Positions 37,954 through 48,347 of a stretch of 64,000 bases of DNA are shown piece by piece. Source of the stretch: Ensifer sp. Root278 (GTDB taxonomy: Bacteria; Pseudomonadota; Alphaproteobacteria; Rhizobiales; Rhizobiaceae). A program made the position numbers and the translations under genes. Positions within the stretch are counted from its first letter, which is position 1. Each line of letters begins with the position of its first letter. The stretch is from positions 544,689 through 608,688 of the forward strand of contig NZ_LMJJ01000001.1 in NCBI RefSeq assembly GCF_001429285.1. Reading direction: 5' to 3'. The notes under the pieces are model-generated. The model was not told where the DNA came from. It worked only from the letters and a program-made list of their open reading frames with translations, and searched no databases.

Positions 37954-39011
37954 CCGCTCCCGCTCGTGTTCTCGTCGTTGACGATTCGGCCACCATGCGT
38001 GGCCTGATCACCGCTGTCCTGAACGCCGACCCTGATGTGACCGTCGTTGGCCAGGCGGCCGACGCAATGGAAGCGCGCCAGGCGATCAAGCAACTCGACC
38101 CCGATGTCGTCACGCTCGACATCGAAATGCCGAACATGAACGGCCTCGAATTCCTCGACAAGATCATGCGGCTCCGACCGATGCCGGTCATCATGGTCTC
38201 GACGCTGACACACAAGGGCGCAGAGGCGACGATCGCCGCACTCGAAATCGGTGCTTTCGATTGCGTCGGCAAGCCGCACCCGGGCGATCCACATCCCTTC
38301 GCCGGCCTGGTCGACAAGGTGAAGGCGGCAGCGCGTTCGCAGCGCAAGTTCATCATCACCGGCAACAAGATCGCGGGCTCTCCCGCTGCCGCCAACGCGA
38401 ACACGGCTTCGGAATACCGGGCCGGCCGCAAGATCATCGCCATCGGTGCGTCGACCGGCGGCGTCGAGGCGCTGATCACGGTGTTGCAGAAGTTCCCGGC
38501 CAATTGCCCGCCGACCGTCATCACGCAGCACATGCCGCACACCTTCACCAAGAGCTTTGCCGAGCGGTTGAACCGCCTGTGCGCGCCGACGGTGCAGGAG
38601 GCGACGGATGGTGCGCGGCTCGAAATCGGCAAGGTCTACCTGGCACCCGGTGGCGAGCGCCATCTGCAGGTCGCGAACGCGACGGCACCCTGCTGCCGCC
38701 TGGTCGATCGCGAACCGGTCAACGGACATCGGCCGTCGGTAGATGTGCTGTTTGATTCCGTTGCTGAACTCGCCGGCCGCAATGCGATCGGCGTCATTCT
38801 GACCGGCATGGGGCGCGATGGCGCCTCCGGTCTCCTGAAAATGCGGCATGCCGGGGCAAAGACCTTCGGACAAAACGAAAAGACATGTGTCGTCTACGGC
38901 ATGCCGAGAGTCGCCTATGAATTGGGCGCCGTTGAAACCCAGCTCCCCCTCGGTTCCATCGGGGAGGAGGTCCTGAAAGCAGCGGCGCTCCGCAAGGAAG
39001 GAAGCGAATAA
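37950..39011 (+). CDS. cheB: Chemoreceptor methylesterase/deamidase CheB
   Basis: 353 residues. An N-terminal receiver with phospho-acceptor Asp57 ([12 protein letters not shown]) is joined to a methylesterase domain showing the Ser ([13 protein letters not shown]), His ([16 protein letters not shown]) and Asp ([11 protein letters not shown]) catalytic triad. It removes receptor methyl groups when phosphorylated by CheA. It overlaps cheR by 4 bp; cheY2 begins at its last base. Confidence 0.96.
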   Translation: MTAPARVLVVDDSATMRGLITAVLNADPDVTVVGQAADAMEARQAIKQLDPDVVTLDIEMPNMNGLEFLDKIMRLRPMPVIMVSTLTHKGAEATIAALEIGAFDCVGKPHPGDPHPFAGLVDKVKAAARSQRKFIITGNKIAGSPAAANANTASEYRAGRKIIAIGASTGGVEALITVLQKFPANCPPTVITQHMPHTFTKSFAERLNRLCAPTVQEATDGARLEIGKVYLAPGGERHLQVANATAPCCRLVDREPVNGHRPSVDVLFDSVAELAGRNAIGVILTGMGRDGASGLLKMRHAGAKTFGQNEKTCVVYGMPRVAYELGAVETQLPLGSIGEEVLKAAALRKEGSE

Positions 39012-39400
39012 TGTCCATCGCCGAAAAAATCAAAGTTCTGATCGTTGACGATCAGGTGACGAGCCGCCTGCTGCTGGGTGATGCCCTGCAGCAGCTCGGT
39101 TTCAAGCAGATCACCGCCGCCGGTGACGGGGAGCAGGGCATGAAGATCATGGCCCAGAACCCGCACCATCTAGTGATCTCCGACTTCAATATGCCGAAGA
39201 TGGATGGTCTTGGCCTCTTGCAGGCGGTCCGTTCCAACCCGGCGACCAAGAAGGCGGCCTTCATCATCCTGACGGCCCAGGGCGATCGTGCCCTCGTCCA
39301 GAAGGCGGCGGCCCTCGGTGCCAACAACGTGCTCGCCAAGCCCTTCACCATCGAAAAGATGAAGGCGGCGATCGAAGCCGTATTCGGGGCGCTCAAATGA
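39011..39400 (+). CDS. cheY2: Chemotaxis response regulator CheY2
   Basis: 129-residue receiver domain with Asp13-Asp14, phospho-acceptor Asp58 ([11 protein letters not shown]), Thr88 (ILTAQGD) and Lys110 (AKPF). By position (after cheB) it matches the CheY2 of S. meliloti, which acts on the FliM switch to slow rotation. It overlaps cheB by one base and cheD by 4 bp. Confidence 0.94.
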   Translation: MSIAEKIKVLIVDDQVTSRLLLGDALQQLGFKQITAAGDGEQGMKIMAQNPHHLVISDFNMPKMDGLGLLQAVRSNPATKKAAFIILTAQGDRALVQKAAALGANNVLAKPFTIEKMKAAIEAVFGALK

Positions 39401-39951
39401 ACATGGAAGCCGCCGGCAAGCGCGTGCATGTCATCCAGGGCGAGTACAAGGTCTTCAACGATCCCAATATCGTGCTGTCGACCATTCTCGGCTCCTGTGT
39501 GGCGGCATGTATGCGCGATCCCGTGGTCGGTGTCGGCGGCATGAACCATTTCCTGCTGCCAGGTTCCGCGACGTCGCCCGCTTCCGGCGGCGACGCGACC
39601 CGCTACGGGGTCCATCTCATGGAGCTCCTGATCAACGGACTGCTGAAGCAGGGCGCGCGCAGAGATCGTCTTGAAGCCAAGATCTTTGGCGGCGCCAAGA
39701 CGATCGCGCGTTTCTCCAATGTCGGCGAACAGAATGCCGCTTTCGCACGGCAGTTCCTGCTCGACGAAGGCATCCGCATCGTCGGCGAAAGCACCGGCGG
39801 CGAGCACGGTCGCAAGCTCGAATATTGGCCGTCCAGCGGCCGGGCCCGGCAATATGCCCTGACCGGCGTCGAGACGCAGCGCACCGTACAGTTGGAGGAG
39901 CGTCCGGTCATCGCGCCGAAGCCGGCCGAAAGCTCGATCGAATTCTTCTGA
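39397..39951 (+). CDS. cheD: Chemoreceptor glutamine deamidase CheD
   Basis: 184 residues. The catalytic Cys sits in [12 protein letters not shown] and the His in [10 protein letters not shown]; a conserved ILGGAK-type segment ([11 protein letters not shown]) follows. CheD deamidates receptor glutamines to tune sensitivity. The start overlaps the cheY2 stop by 4 bp. A 74-bp gap separates it from cheT. Confidence 0.94.
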   Translation: MNMEAAGKRVHVIQGEYKVFNDPNIVLSTILGSCVAACMRDPVVGVGGMNHFLLPGSATSPASGGDATRYGVHLMELLINGLLKQGARRDRLEAKIFGGAKTIARFSNVGEQNAAFARQFLLDEGIRIVGESTGGEHGRKLEYWPSSGRARQYALTGVETQRTVQLEERPVIAPKPAESSIEFF

Positions 39952-40025
39952 TCCTGCGGGGCAGGCGCCTCGCAGGCCGCAAATAAGACCTTCTACCGAA
40001 GCCCCGAGCCACGTGAGACATACCA

Positions 40026-40418
40026 ATGCAGACCGACTACCAGGGCCACATGCCGCACGTGGAAGAAGCACTGCCCGAAGTGCTGATGCGCATCGTCACC
40101 GAGCTGCATGACGTCGCCTATCTGATCGAACGGATCGAACCGCAGCTGGCAGGTGATGAGGGGGCCGATGCGCTCGCCAATCCGGACAAGATGATGCTGC
40201 TGCAGGGCATCGACCTCGCGGTGCAGAAGACGCGCGGCATCGCGGAGTTCATCGACACCATAACGGCGTCGATCCCCGACGACTGGCTGGTCGACGTGAC
40301 CACTGCCGTCAGTCTCGTCAAGCTTGCCGATATGAAGAAGGCACTTGGCAACGGCATGTTGCGCCACGGCCACTCCCAGCCGCTGACCAAGGCAGCGGGT
40401 GATTTCGAGGCATTCTGA
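40026..40418 (+). CDS. cheT: Chemotaxis protein CheT (CheZ-like motif)
   Basis: 130 residues, last gene of the che operon. It is helical and contains D63-L-A-V-Q67, matching the DxxxQ motif of CheZ-type CheY-P phosphatases. The equivalent S. meliloti gene is named cheT and, to my knowledge, acts on CheY1-P. No other domain is visible. The start is ATG; the ribosome site is weak. Confidence 0.8.
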   Translation: MQTDYQGHMPHVEEALPEVLMRIVTELHDVAYLIERIEPQLAGDEGADALANPDKMMLLQGIDLAVQKTRGIAEFIDTITASIPDDWLVDVTTAVSLVKLADMKKALGNGMLRHGHSQPLTKAAGDFEAF

Positions 40419-40777
40419 CGCTCGTCGGAAGTCTGTGCGACGCGCGAATCTGGCAATAGCGCCGCAAAATCAGCGGCTTGCGGCGCGCAGACCAGCGCTC
40501 AGCTCATGCCGCTTACCCCGGATATCCGCCTTCACAGGCTCTTGTCAGTCAGTGGATAACTCTGCCGATGCGTCCATTCGATCGGCGATCCGGGCCGATC
40601 AAGCCAATTTCGCGCAAGTTTCGTTTCCTACGGTCCCGATCGGGGCTGGTAGATTCGCGCGCATTGGAAGTCGATACAAAGCATGTCGATACCCAGCAAA
40701 CCCGAATGTTGGAACTGCGCAGGGCGCTCGGCCGATGACCGGCTTGAAAGCTCTGCGATACTGGGTGCGGAAACAGA
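40419..40777. other. Intergenic region before fliF
   Basis: About 360 bp with no convincing gene. A direct repeat of GTCGATAC occurs at 40670-40677 and 40685-40692, roughly 90 bp before fliF, and may be a regulator site. No clear promoter is identifiable. Confidence 0.4.
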
Positions 40778-42448
40778 ATGAGTCTGTTGGATCAACTTTC
40801 GACGGTCACGAAGAACCTGAGCAATCTCGGGCAGGGCAAGCTGATCGCGCTGGCGGCAGCCGGCATTGTCGCGGTCGGCCTGGTGCTCGGGGCGGGCATT
40901 TACGTCAACAGACCCTCGTTCGAAACGCTCTATGTCGGGCTCGAACGCAGCGATGTCACCCAGATCAGCATCGCGCTGGCTGAGGCCAATATCGATTTCA
41001 ATGTCGGCTCCGATGGCGCCAGCCTCCAGGTTCCCGTCGGCATGACGAGCAAGGCGCGCCTCCTGCTCGCCGAGCGTGGCCTGCCGAGCAGTGCCAATGC
41101 CGGTTACGAACTCTTCGACAATGTCGGTTCGCTCGGCCTCACCTCCTTCATGCAGGAAGTGACGCGGGTGCGTGCCCTCGAAGGCGAAATCGGCCGTACC
41201 ATCCAGCAGATTTCCGGCATCGCCGCCGCCCGCGTCCACATCGTGATGCCGGAACGCGGCAGCTTCCGCAAGGCGGACCAGAACCCCACAGCCTCGGTCA
41301 TGATCCGCGCCAGCGCCACCGTCGGCCGCAGCGCCGCTGCCTCGATCCGCCATCTCGTCGCCTCTTCCGTACCGGGGCTCGACGTCGATGACGTGACCGT
41401 GCTTGATTCGACCGGACAGTTGCTCGCCTCCGGCGACGATCCGGCCAACAGCGCTCTCAACCAGTCGCTCGGCGTCGTCCAGAATGTGCAGACCGAGCTC
41501 GAGAAGAAGATCGACAACGCGCTGGCGCCCTTCCTCGGAATGGACAATTTCCGTTCGAGTGTCACCGCGCGGCTGAACACCGATACCCAGCAGATCCAGG
41601 AAACGGTCTTCGATCCGGAATCGCGGGTTGAACGCTCCACGCGCGTGACCAAGGAAGAGCAGAAGTCCAGCCAGCAGCAGCCGGACAATGCCGCCACCGT
41701 CCAGCAGAACATTCCTCAGGCTGCCCCGAGCGGCGGCGCCGGCCCGAAGTCGAGCGACGAGGCCGAGAAGAAGGAAGAGCAGACCAACTACGAGATCAAC
41801 AGCAAGACGATTGCTACCGTCAAGAACAGCTACACGATCGAACGCCTCTCCATTGCCGTCGTCGTCAACCGTGGCCGACTGGCCGCGATGGTCGGCGAGC
41901 CGGCCGACCAGGCGAAGATCGACGCCTATCTGCAGGACATGCAGAAGATCGTCGCTTCCGCTGCCGGCCTCGATACGAACCGCGGCGACGTCGTGACCCT
42001 GACCGCCATGGACTTCGTCGAAACGCAATTGCTCGACCAGGCCGTCGCCGGCCCCGGCGTGATGGAAACCCTGACCCGCAATCTCGGCGGCATCATCAAT
42101 GCCCTTGCCTTTATCGTGGTGGCCGCTCTGGTCGTCTGGGGCATGCGGCCGCTCGCCCGTCAGCTCGGGTTCGGCAGCACTGCCGGCCAGCTCGAAGGCG
42201 AAGCCGCCGGTCTCGAACTGCCCGACTTCTCTCCGGCCAATGCCGGTGCCGGCGGGGCGCTCATGGAAGGCTTCGGGTCGGACTTCGGCTTCGACAGCAC
42301 CGACGACCTGCTCAATATGGGCGAAGACGGTGGCTTCAACCGCCGTGTCAAGGAAGGCCCGGAAAGGCGCCTGGCCCGGATGGTCGAGATCAGCGAAGAA
42401 CGCGCGGCGAAAATCCTGCGCAAATGGGCCCTCGACAAGGCCGCCTGA
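40778..42448 (+). CDS. fliF: Flagellar MS-ring protein FliF
   Basis: 556 residues. A membrane helix lies near residues 21-43, followed by the ring-building domains (FETLYVGLERSDVTQI, VPVGMTSKARLLLAERGLPS, GYELFDNVGSLGLTSFMQEVTRVRALEGEI) and a second helix near 435-455; the cytosolic C terminus binds FliG. It is the base of the flagellar motor in the inner membrane. A hairpin follows, so it is the last gene of its unit. Confidence 0.97.
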   Translation: MSLLDQLSTVTKNLSNLGQGKLIALAAAGIVAVGLVLGAGIYVNRPSFETLYVGLERSDVTQISIALAEANIDFNVGSDGASLQVPVGMTSKARLLLAERGLPSSANAGYELFDNVGSLGLTSFMQEVTRVRALEGEIGRTIQQISGIAAARVHIVMPERGSFRKADQNPTASVMIRASATVGRSAAASIRHLVASSVPGLDVDDVTVLDSTGQLLASGDDPANSALNQSLGVVQNVQTELEKKIDNALAPFLGMDNFRSSVTARLNTDTQQIQETVFDPESRVERSTRVTKEEQKSSQQQPDNAATVQQNIPQAAPSGGAGPKSSDEAEKKEEQTNYEINSKTIATVKNSYTIERLSIAVVVNRGRLAAMVGEPADQAKIDAYLQDMQKIVASAAGLDTNRGDVVTLTAMDFVETQLLDQAVAGPGVMETLTRNLGGIINALAFIVVAALVVWGMRPLARQLGFGSTAGQLEGEAAGLELPDFSPANAGAGGALMEGFGSDFGFDSTDDLLNMGEDGGFNRRVKEGPERRLARMVEISEERAAKILRKWALDKAA

Positions 42449-42478
42449 TATCGCCGCAGCCCTGCCGCAATCAAACAG

Positions 42479-42506
42479 ATCCCGCCCTTGTGGCGGGATT
42501 TGTGTT
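42479..42506 (+). terminator. Terminator after fliF
   Basis: ATCCCGCC (42479-42486) and GGCGGGAT (42492-42499) pair around a 5-nt loop, followed by TTGTGTTT. It lies 30 bp beyond the fliF stop. Confidence 0.7.
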
Positions 42507-43275
42507 TGTGGCGTCGCTCCCGCATGTCAGGCGGCGTCGTCTATGTTCGGGCCAAATATTGTGAGAGTCCGGGCGCGTCCGCCGCCACTGCCGCAAATTT
42601 GCTTCAAGTTTCGAAGTGAGGCCGCTGAGTCCTGTGGGAGCCGAGAATGGTAATATTTTAACGATATCTTAATTTATAGATTCGTCGCGCGCGCATGGCG
42701 TGCATTCGGTGCGGTCATCTACTATACCGGATTCCAGCTATACATAGTCAAACTGAAATATAACTTCGCATGCACTCAGATTTATTCTGAAAGTTTCACA
42801 ATTTATATATCGGTAAAATGAGAAGAGCCCGAAAAACTCCTGATGCATTTCAGCCACAGCTGTGAAAACAAAGTATAATTTCTTCAGGTTCTAATTTTCG
42901 AATTTCGGCAATAAGCGCCCGTTTGTTGGGCAAAACCACGCCAATAGCGCTGTCCAGGATCGCGGCTGACGCGCGGGAACGGCAGGTTTTCAAGTAGAAA
43001 TGCATTGTCTATCAATGTGTTGTGCCTTGGCATAGGCGATGAACGTCATTGGGCAGAACAGGCGAGGCCTGTCTGGGCCGAATCGGTCTATGCACAGGGT
43101 GTGAAGTAAATAGCCAGAACAGGGCGGTGGTATTTTTCTCGTGCCGATGTACATTTTTAACAGTTGATTCGCGTCCTGATCTGCGACTGGTGGTAATATT
43201 CGGCTTCGGCCGGCTGTTGGCGGCGACAGTGCAAGTGCAGTTCCGGGATGTGAATCCGGCACGGGGGCTGAACTC
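42507..43275. other. AT-rich upstream region of visN
   Basis: About 770 bp with no supported gene. From 42640 to 42960 the DNA is strikingly AT-rich for this genome, with AATATTTTAACG, TATCTTAATTTATAG and TTTATATATCGG tracts. This looks like a control region for the visNR master-regulator operon, but no operator could be defined. Confidence 0.5.
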
Positions 43276-44016
43276 ATGGACATTTCGCAAGCAGACATTG
43301 CTGTCTGGCCTTTGCCGACGGCACCGACACGTGCACGCGGCGGCGGTTTCTCGCGCGAACAACTTTTGCGAAGGCTGGGGGAAGTCGCCGGTCGGGGCGG
43401 TCTTGGCAGCGGTCTGTCGGCGCTGACCGAATATGTCGGCGCGAGCCACTATCTTCTGGCGCGCTATGACATCTCGCAGGACAACGGGCTCGACTTCGTG
43501 GTCTGTTCCGATTGGCCCTTCGACGTGGTGCGGCGCCTCTCCGGCGTCGTCACGTCGCTCCACGCCAAGACGACCGAGCTTGAAAAATGCCTGGCGGTGC
43601 TGCAGCCGTGCTTCTACGCGCTGCCCGATGACATCGGCCTGCCGCGCGGCATCAGCCGCGAATATTGTGCGGTCACCTTCAACGTCGGACGGCTGCGCTT
43701 CTCGCTGATGCTGCTCATGCCGGAAGACGTGATCCTCTCGCAGGAGAGCCTGCGGGACGTCACGCTGCTTGCGGGTTACCTCGCAAGCTTCACGACGCGC
43801 GCCGAAGTCCGGCACGATCGAGACTTCGAGTTGACGGAGCGCGAGCTCGAATGCCTCTTCTGGATCGCCGAGGGCAAAACCAGCGAAGAGATCGCGGTGA
43901 TCCTCGGAATTTCGCGCAACACCATCAACAACTACATCACCAGCGTCATGCGCAAGACCGCGACCAGGACGCGATCGGAAGCGATAGCTTACGCGGTGCG
44001 CAACAATCTTGTGTGA
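43276..44016 (+). CDS. visN: LuxR-type flagellar master regulator VisN
   Basis: 246 residues. An N-terminal ligand-binding-like domain (ALTEYVGASHYLLARYDISQDNG) is followed by a LuxR HTH at the C terminus (LTERELECLFWIAEGKTSEEIAVILGISRNTINNYI). In S. meliloti VisN and VisR form a heterodimer that activates rem and hence flagellar and chemotaxis genes. A run of G residues about 9 bp upstream may serve as ribosome site. visR starts 12 bp after the stop. Confidence 0.93.
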   Translation: MDISQADIAVWPLPTAPTRARGGGFSREQLLRRLGEVAGRGGLGSGLSALTEYVGASHYLLARYDISQDNGLDFVVCSDWPFDVVRRLSGVVTSLHAKTTELEKCLAVLQPCFYALPDDIGLPRGISREYCAVTFNVGRLRFSLMLLMPEDVILSQESLRDVTLLAGYLASFTTRAEVRHDRDFELTERELECLFWIAEGKTSEEIAVILGISRNTINNYITSVMRKTATRTRSEAIAYAVRNNLV

Positions 44017-44028
44017 GGAACGGGCGCG

Positions 44029-44769
44029 ATGACGCATTTTCTCGGTGGTGGGCGGATCGACGACGACCACAAGCTCGCCCGGCAGGGCAACCGCGCCGCA
44101 CGTGCCGCAACCCTGGTCACGCGTCTGCAAGCGATGCAGCGGCAGATCAATGCCAAGCATTTCGCCGTGCTGCGCCTCAGCGGTAAAGGCACGGCCCGAA
44201 AGCTGACCTGCGTCCTCGACAACTGGGGCCTTACGGCCGAAGCGAACGCGCATGATCTCATCACCGCCTATGGCGAGGAACTGGTTGCCCATCTCGATCA
44301 ATCCCTGCTGCCGGTGCTTTGGAACGGGGCAGGGGAGCATCAGGCAGCGGAAGTCTCGGAACTCGCGCCCTTTGCGTATCGGTTGAAAGTGCGCAAGCTT
44401 GCCTATTCGGGCATAGCCTTTCCTGTCAGGCTCGGCGCCCAGGGCAACGGCTACGTCATCTTCGCCGGCAGCTATATCGATGCCTCGACCGAACAGGTGG
44501 TGGATCTGCATGGTCGCAGCTGCATGATCATGACCGACCTGCTGGCCGCCGATGAAAAGCGCATGGCGCCGGCCGAAACCTTGAGTGACCGCGAGATCGC
44601 CTGCCTGCAGATGGCGGGCGACGGCCATATCAGCGAAGAGATTGCCGAGCGCATGGGCCTCTCCGTCCATACGGTCAACGCCTATCTGGGCGCTGCGACC
44701 ACCAAGCTCGATTCGGTCAACCGCATCCAGGCGATCGCCAAGGCGATCCGCCTTGGCTACATCAGCTAA
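44029..44769 (+). CDS. visR: LuxR-type flagellar master regulator VisR
   Basis: 246 residues, paralogous to VisN. It has an N-terminal sensory domain and a C-terminal LuxR HTH (LSDREIACLQMAGDGHISEEIAERMGLSVHTVNAYL). It is expected to act with VisN as a heterodimer at the top of the flagellar cascade. It lies immediately downstream of visN and is convergent with the gene at 44824-45264. Confidence 0.93.
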   Translation: MTHFLGGGRIDDDHKLARQGNRAARAATLVTRLQAMQRQINAKHFAVLRLSGKGTARKLTCVLDNWGLTAEANAHDLITAYGEELVAHLDQSLLPVLWNGAGEHQAAEVSELAPFAYRLKVRKLAYSGIAFPVRLGAQGNGYVIFAGSYIDASTEQVVDLHGRSCMIMTDLLAADEKRMAPAETLSDREIACLQMAGDGHISEEIAERMGLSVHTVNAYLGAATTKLDSVNRIQAIAKAIRLGYIS

Positions 44770-44823
44770 GCGCATTCAGCGCCGGCGCCATCTGCAGAAT
44801 ACTGGGGCGCAGGCGCGGTTCTT

Positions 44824-45264
44824 TTAGCTTGCGAGCGGCAGTTCGTAGGATTTGATGAATTTTGCGTCCACCAGGCTCCGCGCCAGGAAGGCCGTGTTCT
44901 CGTCCGGGTCGGCCGACGGGTTCTGGAAACTGATATGGCTGATCTCGATGCCGGCCGTCTCGTTGCCAAGGGACAGGCGGACATAGATGGTGACACCGCG
45001 GGGCTTGAGCTCCAGGTCGAGGACGATTTCCGGCTCGCAATCCCAATCGAGATTGTAGTTGCCGCCGAGACCGAAGTTGACCGTACCGGGCAGAAAGTAA
45101 AGTTCTGCCGCGGATTCGACGAGATCGGCGAGGCTGGCGTAGGATTCGAACCGCAAGAGGGCGATGAAATCGGCGGCGTCGATGAGCCGCAGTTCGGTCG
45201 CCACAGGGCGGATTGCTTCAGCTACGATCTGTTCCCGCTTCTCGGAGAATTCGCACTTTTTCAT
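44824..45264 (-). CDS. Conserved-type hypothetical protein of the flagellar cluster
   Basis: 146 residues, no signal peptide, membrane span or known domain. It is acidic, with a beta-rich second half (EIVLDLELKPRGVTIYVRLSLGNETAGIEI). It follows flhB by 5 bp on the minus strand, so it is probably the last gene of the motA-fliM-fliN-fliG-flhB unit. I know a hypothetical gene in this place in related rhizobia. Function unknown. Confidence 0.7.
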   Translation of the reverse strand: MKKCEFSEKREQIVAEAIRPVATELRLIDAADFIALLRFESYASLADLVESAAELYFLPGTVNFGLGGNYNLDWDCEPEIVLDLELKPRGVTIYVRLSLGNETAGIEISHISFQNPSADPDENTAFLARSLVDAKFIKSYELPLAS

Positions 45265-45269
45265 CGGAG

Positions 45270-46346
45270 TTATGTCATCCGTTTTGGTTGCGACGCATGC
45301 ACCCTGTGAATGAGCTCGGCAACAGCCTTGTAAAACACGGGTGGAATCACACTATCGACCGAGACTTGTGCAAACATGGAGCGTGCAAGTGGCGGATCCT
45401 CGAAGACGGGTATGCCATTTTTCTCTGCAATTTCACGGATTTTCAGGGCAACCAGGTCCTGGCCCATCGCCACGACGATGGGCGCGTCGCTTTCCTCGCG
45501 GACATAACGCAACGCGACCGCGTAGTGAGTCGGGTTGGCGATCACCAGCGTGGCACGCGGTACGGACGAGATCATCCGTTTGCGCGCCCGGTCACGCTGC
45601 ATCGAACGCAGGCGCGACTTGACGATCGGGTCGCCCTGGGCCTGCTTCATTTCCTCCTTCACTTCCTGCTTGGTCATCATCAGTTCGGTGTACCAATGGT
45701 GCCGTGACCAGAAGAGGTCGGCGATCGCCAGAACCGCGGTCGCAAACAGGATGACGATCATGATCTCGTTGAGATCGTTCGCCATCGTCGAAAACATCGT
45801 GACCGGGTCCGAAAACATCAAGTCGAGCGTCGCGAAGTAGTTGTTCCACAGCACCAGCACGACGACGACGGAGACGATGATGATCTTGAACAGCGACTTG
45901 CCGAACTCGACCAGTCCCTGCACGCCGAAGATGCGCTTGAGCCCGCCCATTGGTGAAATTCGGTTCAGCTTCGGCTGGACGCGGTCGAGAACCGGCCGTG
46001 GCAGGTTCTGAAAGATCGAGGAGCCGACACCGAAGAGGATGAGCAGCACGAAGGCCGGAACGAGCAGCGCGGCCGATTTCCATGCGAGATGGGTGATGAG
46101 TGCCACCACGTCGGTCGAATTTTCCAGCCGCCAGGCTTCCGGCTGCTCGAAGATGTCCTTGAGGGCCTCGGCCATGGTGCCGACGCCGTCGGCAAGGAAG
46201 AAGACGAAGAAGATGTAGATCGCGAGCGTCGAGGCGAACATGGTCGCCTCGCGGGAGAAGGGCACGTTACCCTTCTCGGCAGCGTCGGAGATCTTCTTCT
46301 CTGACGGGGCCTCTGTTTTGCTGTCTTTATCCTGATCATCAGACAT
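45270..46346 (-). CDS. flhB: Flagellar type III export protein FlhB
   Basis: 358 residues. Four hydrophobic segments in the first 210 residues are followed by a cytosolic domain with the autocleavage motif Asn271-Pro272-Thr273-His274. FlhB sets the switch from rod/hook to filament export. A charged N terminus ([16 protein letters not shown]) is typical. It lies 271 bp downstream of fliG, so it may have its own promoter. Confidence 0.96.
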   Translation of the reverse strand: MSDDQDKDSKTEAPSEKKISDAAEKGNVPFSREATMFASTLAIYIFFVFFLADGVGTMAEALKDIFEQPEAWRLENSTDVVALITHLAWKSAALLVPAFVLLILFGVGSSIFQNLPRPVLDRVQPKLNRISPMGGLKRIFGVQGLVEFGKSLFKIIIVSVVVVLVLWNNYFATLDLMFSDPVTMFSTMANDLNEIMIVILFATAVLAIADLFWSRHHWYTELMMTKQEVKEEMKQAQGDPIVKSRLRSMQRDRARKRMISSVPRATLVIANPTHYAVALRYVREESDAPIVVAMGQDLVALKIREIAEKNGIPVFEDPPLARSMFAQVSVDSVIPPVFYKAVAELIHRVHASQPKRMT

Positions 46347-46617
46347 GAAGCAGGAGGCTCCGGTTACATCTGGGCAGCGTTGATCGCGTTTTCTGCAGCG
46401 CCGTGCGTCTGTTCAGACGCGCAAAGGTCGTTGCAACACGTTGAGCTGCTGCGTGCTCCTCAAATCGAGGCCGATCCAAGGAAATGCAGTAGTGAACCCG
46501 GAAGGCAGGGCAGGCAAGCGTTGAGCCCCGGCATTCGCCAGGGCTCAACAGGAAATACGGTGAGGAAGGCGCGCGCCAGCCGTCCGCCCGACGGGCCCAT
46601 GCGGCGCGCCTGCTCGA

Positions 46618-47649
46618 TCAGGCCGCCTGCGCGTCCTTGTCCTTGAGCTCGAGCTGGCCGCTGGCCGCCAGGCGAATGGCTTCCTGGGTGATCGAGCGCC
46701 GTGCGATCGCGATGTCGCGCGGGTTGATGCCGGCATCGCCCATGGCGAGATCGGATTCGATCATGCGGCGCTGGCGCGCGCCGATCGAGGCAAGTACCGA
46801 TTCGCGCAGTTCTCCCGTCGATCCGCGCAACGCCATCGTGATGATGTCCGTCGACACGTCGTTGAAGAGTTGTACGCGGCTGCGCTGCGGCATGTAGAGC
46901 ACGTCGTCGAAGAGGAAGATCTTCGGGCGCACCTTGTTGGCGGAAGCGGTGCTGAGCGATTCGAGCGACGCGAGCAGGGTGTCCACCTGCGGCTTGTCGA
47001 GTTCGTTCATGACCTCGGCGATCTTGGCCGGGCCGGCCGAATTGCGTTCCGCTTCCATCTCGCCGATCATTTCCATGACGCGCTTCTCGATGATCGCGGC
47101 GGCTTTCGCGTTGACGTCCTTCATGTTGACGGCGCGCTTCAGGATGTCCGGCCGCTGCTCTTCGGAAAGCTGCAGCAGCACCTTGGCACCGAAACCCGAA
47201 GGCATCATCGACAAAACGTAGGCGATCGTCTGCGGATGTTCCTTGGCAAGCTGTACCGACACGGCGACCGGGTCGCATTCCTGCAGGCGATCCCAGATGC
47301 TGGCCTCGTAGGACTGGAAAGTGGCGCGGCGGCCGAGCAGGCCGTCGACCTCGTCCGGGGTCAGGCCTTCTTCGAGGATGCTTTCGATCGCCTTGGCATT
47401 GTCCATCAGCCCGGCGCCCTCGGTGAAGAGGTCTTCGAACTCGTTGACGAGTGCTTCCAGCTCATGCGGCGGAATGGCGCGCAGCGACTGCGCCGCGGCG
47501 ATGATCGACTGCAACTCGCTCTGGGTGAAGAACTTCAAGAGCTTGCTTGCGACGCCCTTGCCCATGGCAAGCAGGACGGCCGCCGCCTTGTCCGTCTGGC
47601 TCAGCGGCCTTGATAGCGCCTGAGCCTCGAAACTTTCGAAATCCATCAT
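46618..47649 (-). CDS. fliG: Flagellar motor switch protein FliG
   Basis: 343 residues. N-terminal FliF-binding domain (AAVLLAMGKGVASKLLKFFTQSELQ), middle domain with EHPQTIAYVLS in place of the usual EHPQ-type motif, and a C-terminal torque domain with the charged helix FLFDDVLYMPQRSRVQLFNDV. It transmits stator force to the MS ring. It is 29 bp downstream of fliN. Confidence 0.96.
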   Translation of the reverse strand: MMDFESFEAQALSRPLSQTDKAAAVLLAMGKGVASKLLKFFTQSELQSIIAAAQSLRAIPPHELEALVNEFEDLFTEGAGLMDNAKAIESILEEGLTPDEVDGLLGRRATFQSYEASIWDRLQECDPVAVSVQLAKEHPQTIAYVLSMMPSGFGAKVLLQLSEEQRPDILKRAVNMKDVNAKAAAIIEKRVMEMIGEMEAERNSAGPAKIAEVMNELDKPQVDTLLASLESLSTASANKVRPKIFLFDDVLYMPQRSRVQLFNDVSTDIITMALRGSTGELRESVLASIGARQRRMIESDLAMGDAGINPRDIAIARRSITQEAIRLAASGQLELKDKDAQAA

Positions 47650-47678
47650 GGATTCATCCTTCGCCCGATCATCGGGTT

Positions 47679-48287
47679 TTATGACTTCTTGCTGCCCTTG
47701 ATCTCGATGAGTTTGACGCCGAATCGGGTGTCGTCGCCTTCGAGAACGGTAATTTCGCCGCGGCCGATCACCCGGCCGTTGACCATGATCTCGACCGGCT
47801 CTCCGATCCGGCGATCCAGCGCGATCGTTGCACCTTCGCTCAAGTTCATGAGACCGGACACCTGCATGCGGCTTGTGCCGAGCACGATCTGGACGTCGAT
47901 CGGGATATCCATGATCAGGTCGAGGTTGGCCGTCATGCCGCTGCCGGGCGGCGCGTCGATCGCAGCGTCAGCGCTGTCGAAGGACGTCGCACCGAAATCC
48001 GTGCCGCCGAAATCGCTCGAAACGGAACCGCCGCCGAGGTCGGCGCCGAAGTCGCTGGAGCCGAAATCGCCGCCGAACGCGTCGAGGCCGCCGGCCGGTG
48101 CGCCGAAGTCGCTACCGAAGTCGGTTGCGGCGCCAGCGGGTTCGCTGCCGAAATCCGAGCCGAAGGCTGCCGGCGCATCCGAATCCTGCTTGAGGACACC
48201 GCGCAGGTCATTGATCGCCTGGTCGAGTTCCATGTCTCCGACAGCGGCTTCTGCCTGTTCGTTGATGGGTGCTTTCTTGGGTGCCAT
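47679..48287 (-). CDS. fliN: Flagellar motor switch protein FliN with DFG-repeat linker
   Basis: 202 residues from the ATG at 48287. The last ~80 residues are the SpoA/FliN domain ([14 protein letters not shown]... [17 protein letters not shown]). Residues about 42-104 form a low-complexity linker with seven DFG and two AFG units, rich in Gly/Asp/Ser, probably disordered. Many FliN proteins are about 100-140 residues, so this is extended. An in-frame ATG at 48323 also exists. It sits between fliM and fliG. Confidence 0.93.
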   Translation of the reverse strand: MAPKKAPINEQAEAAVGDMELDQAINDLRGVLKQDSDAPAAFGSDFGSEPAGAATDFGSDFGAPAGGLDAFGGDFGSSDFGADLGGGSVSSDFGGTDFGATSFDSADAAIDAPPGSGMTANLDLIMDIPIDVQIVLGTSRMQVSGLMNLSEGATIALDRRIGEPVEIMVNGRVIGRGEITVLEGDDTRFGVKLIEIKGSKKS

Positions 48288-48347
48288 GTGAGAACTATTC
48301 CAGTTGAAGCTTGCCTCAGGCATGCTGCGAGCGCGCGGCAGGCCGAT

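Noticed and set aside
43012..44775. 587-codon minus-strand open frame
   Set aside because: Antisense to visN and visR, both of which have clear LuxR HTH domains.
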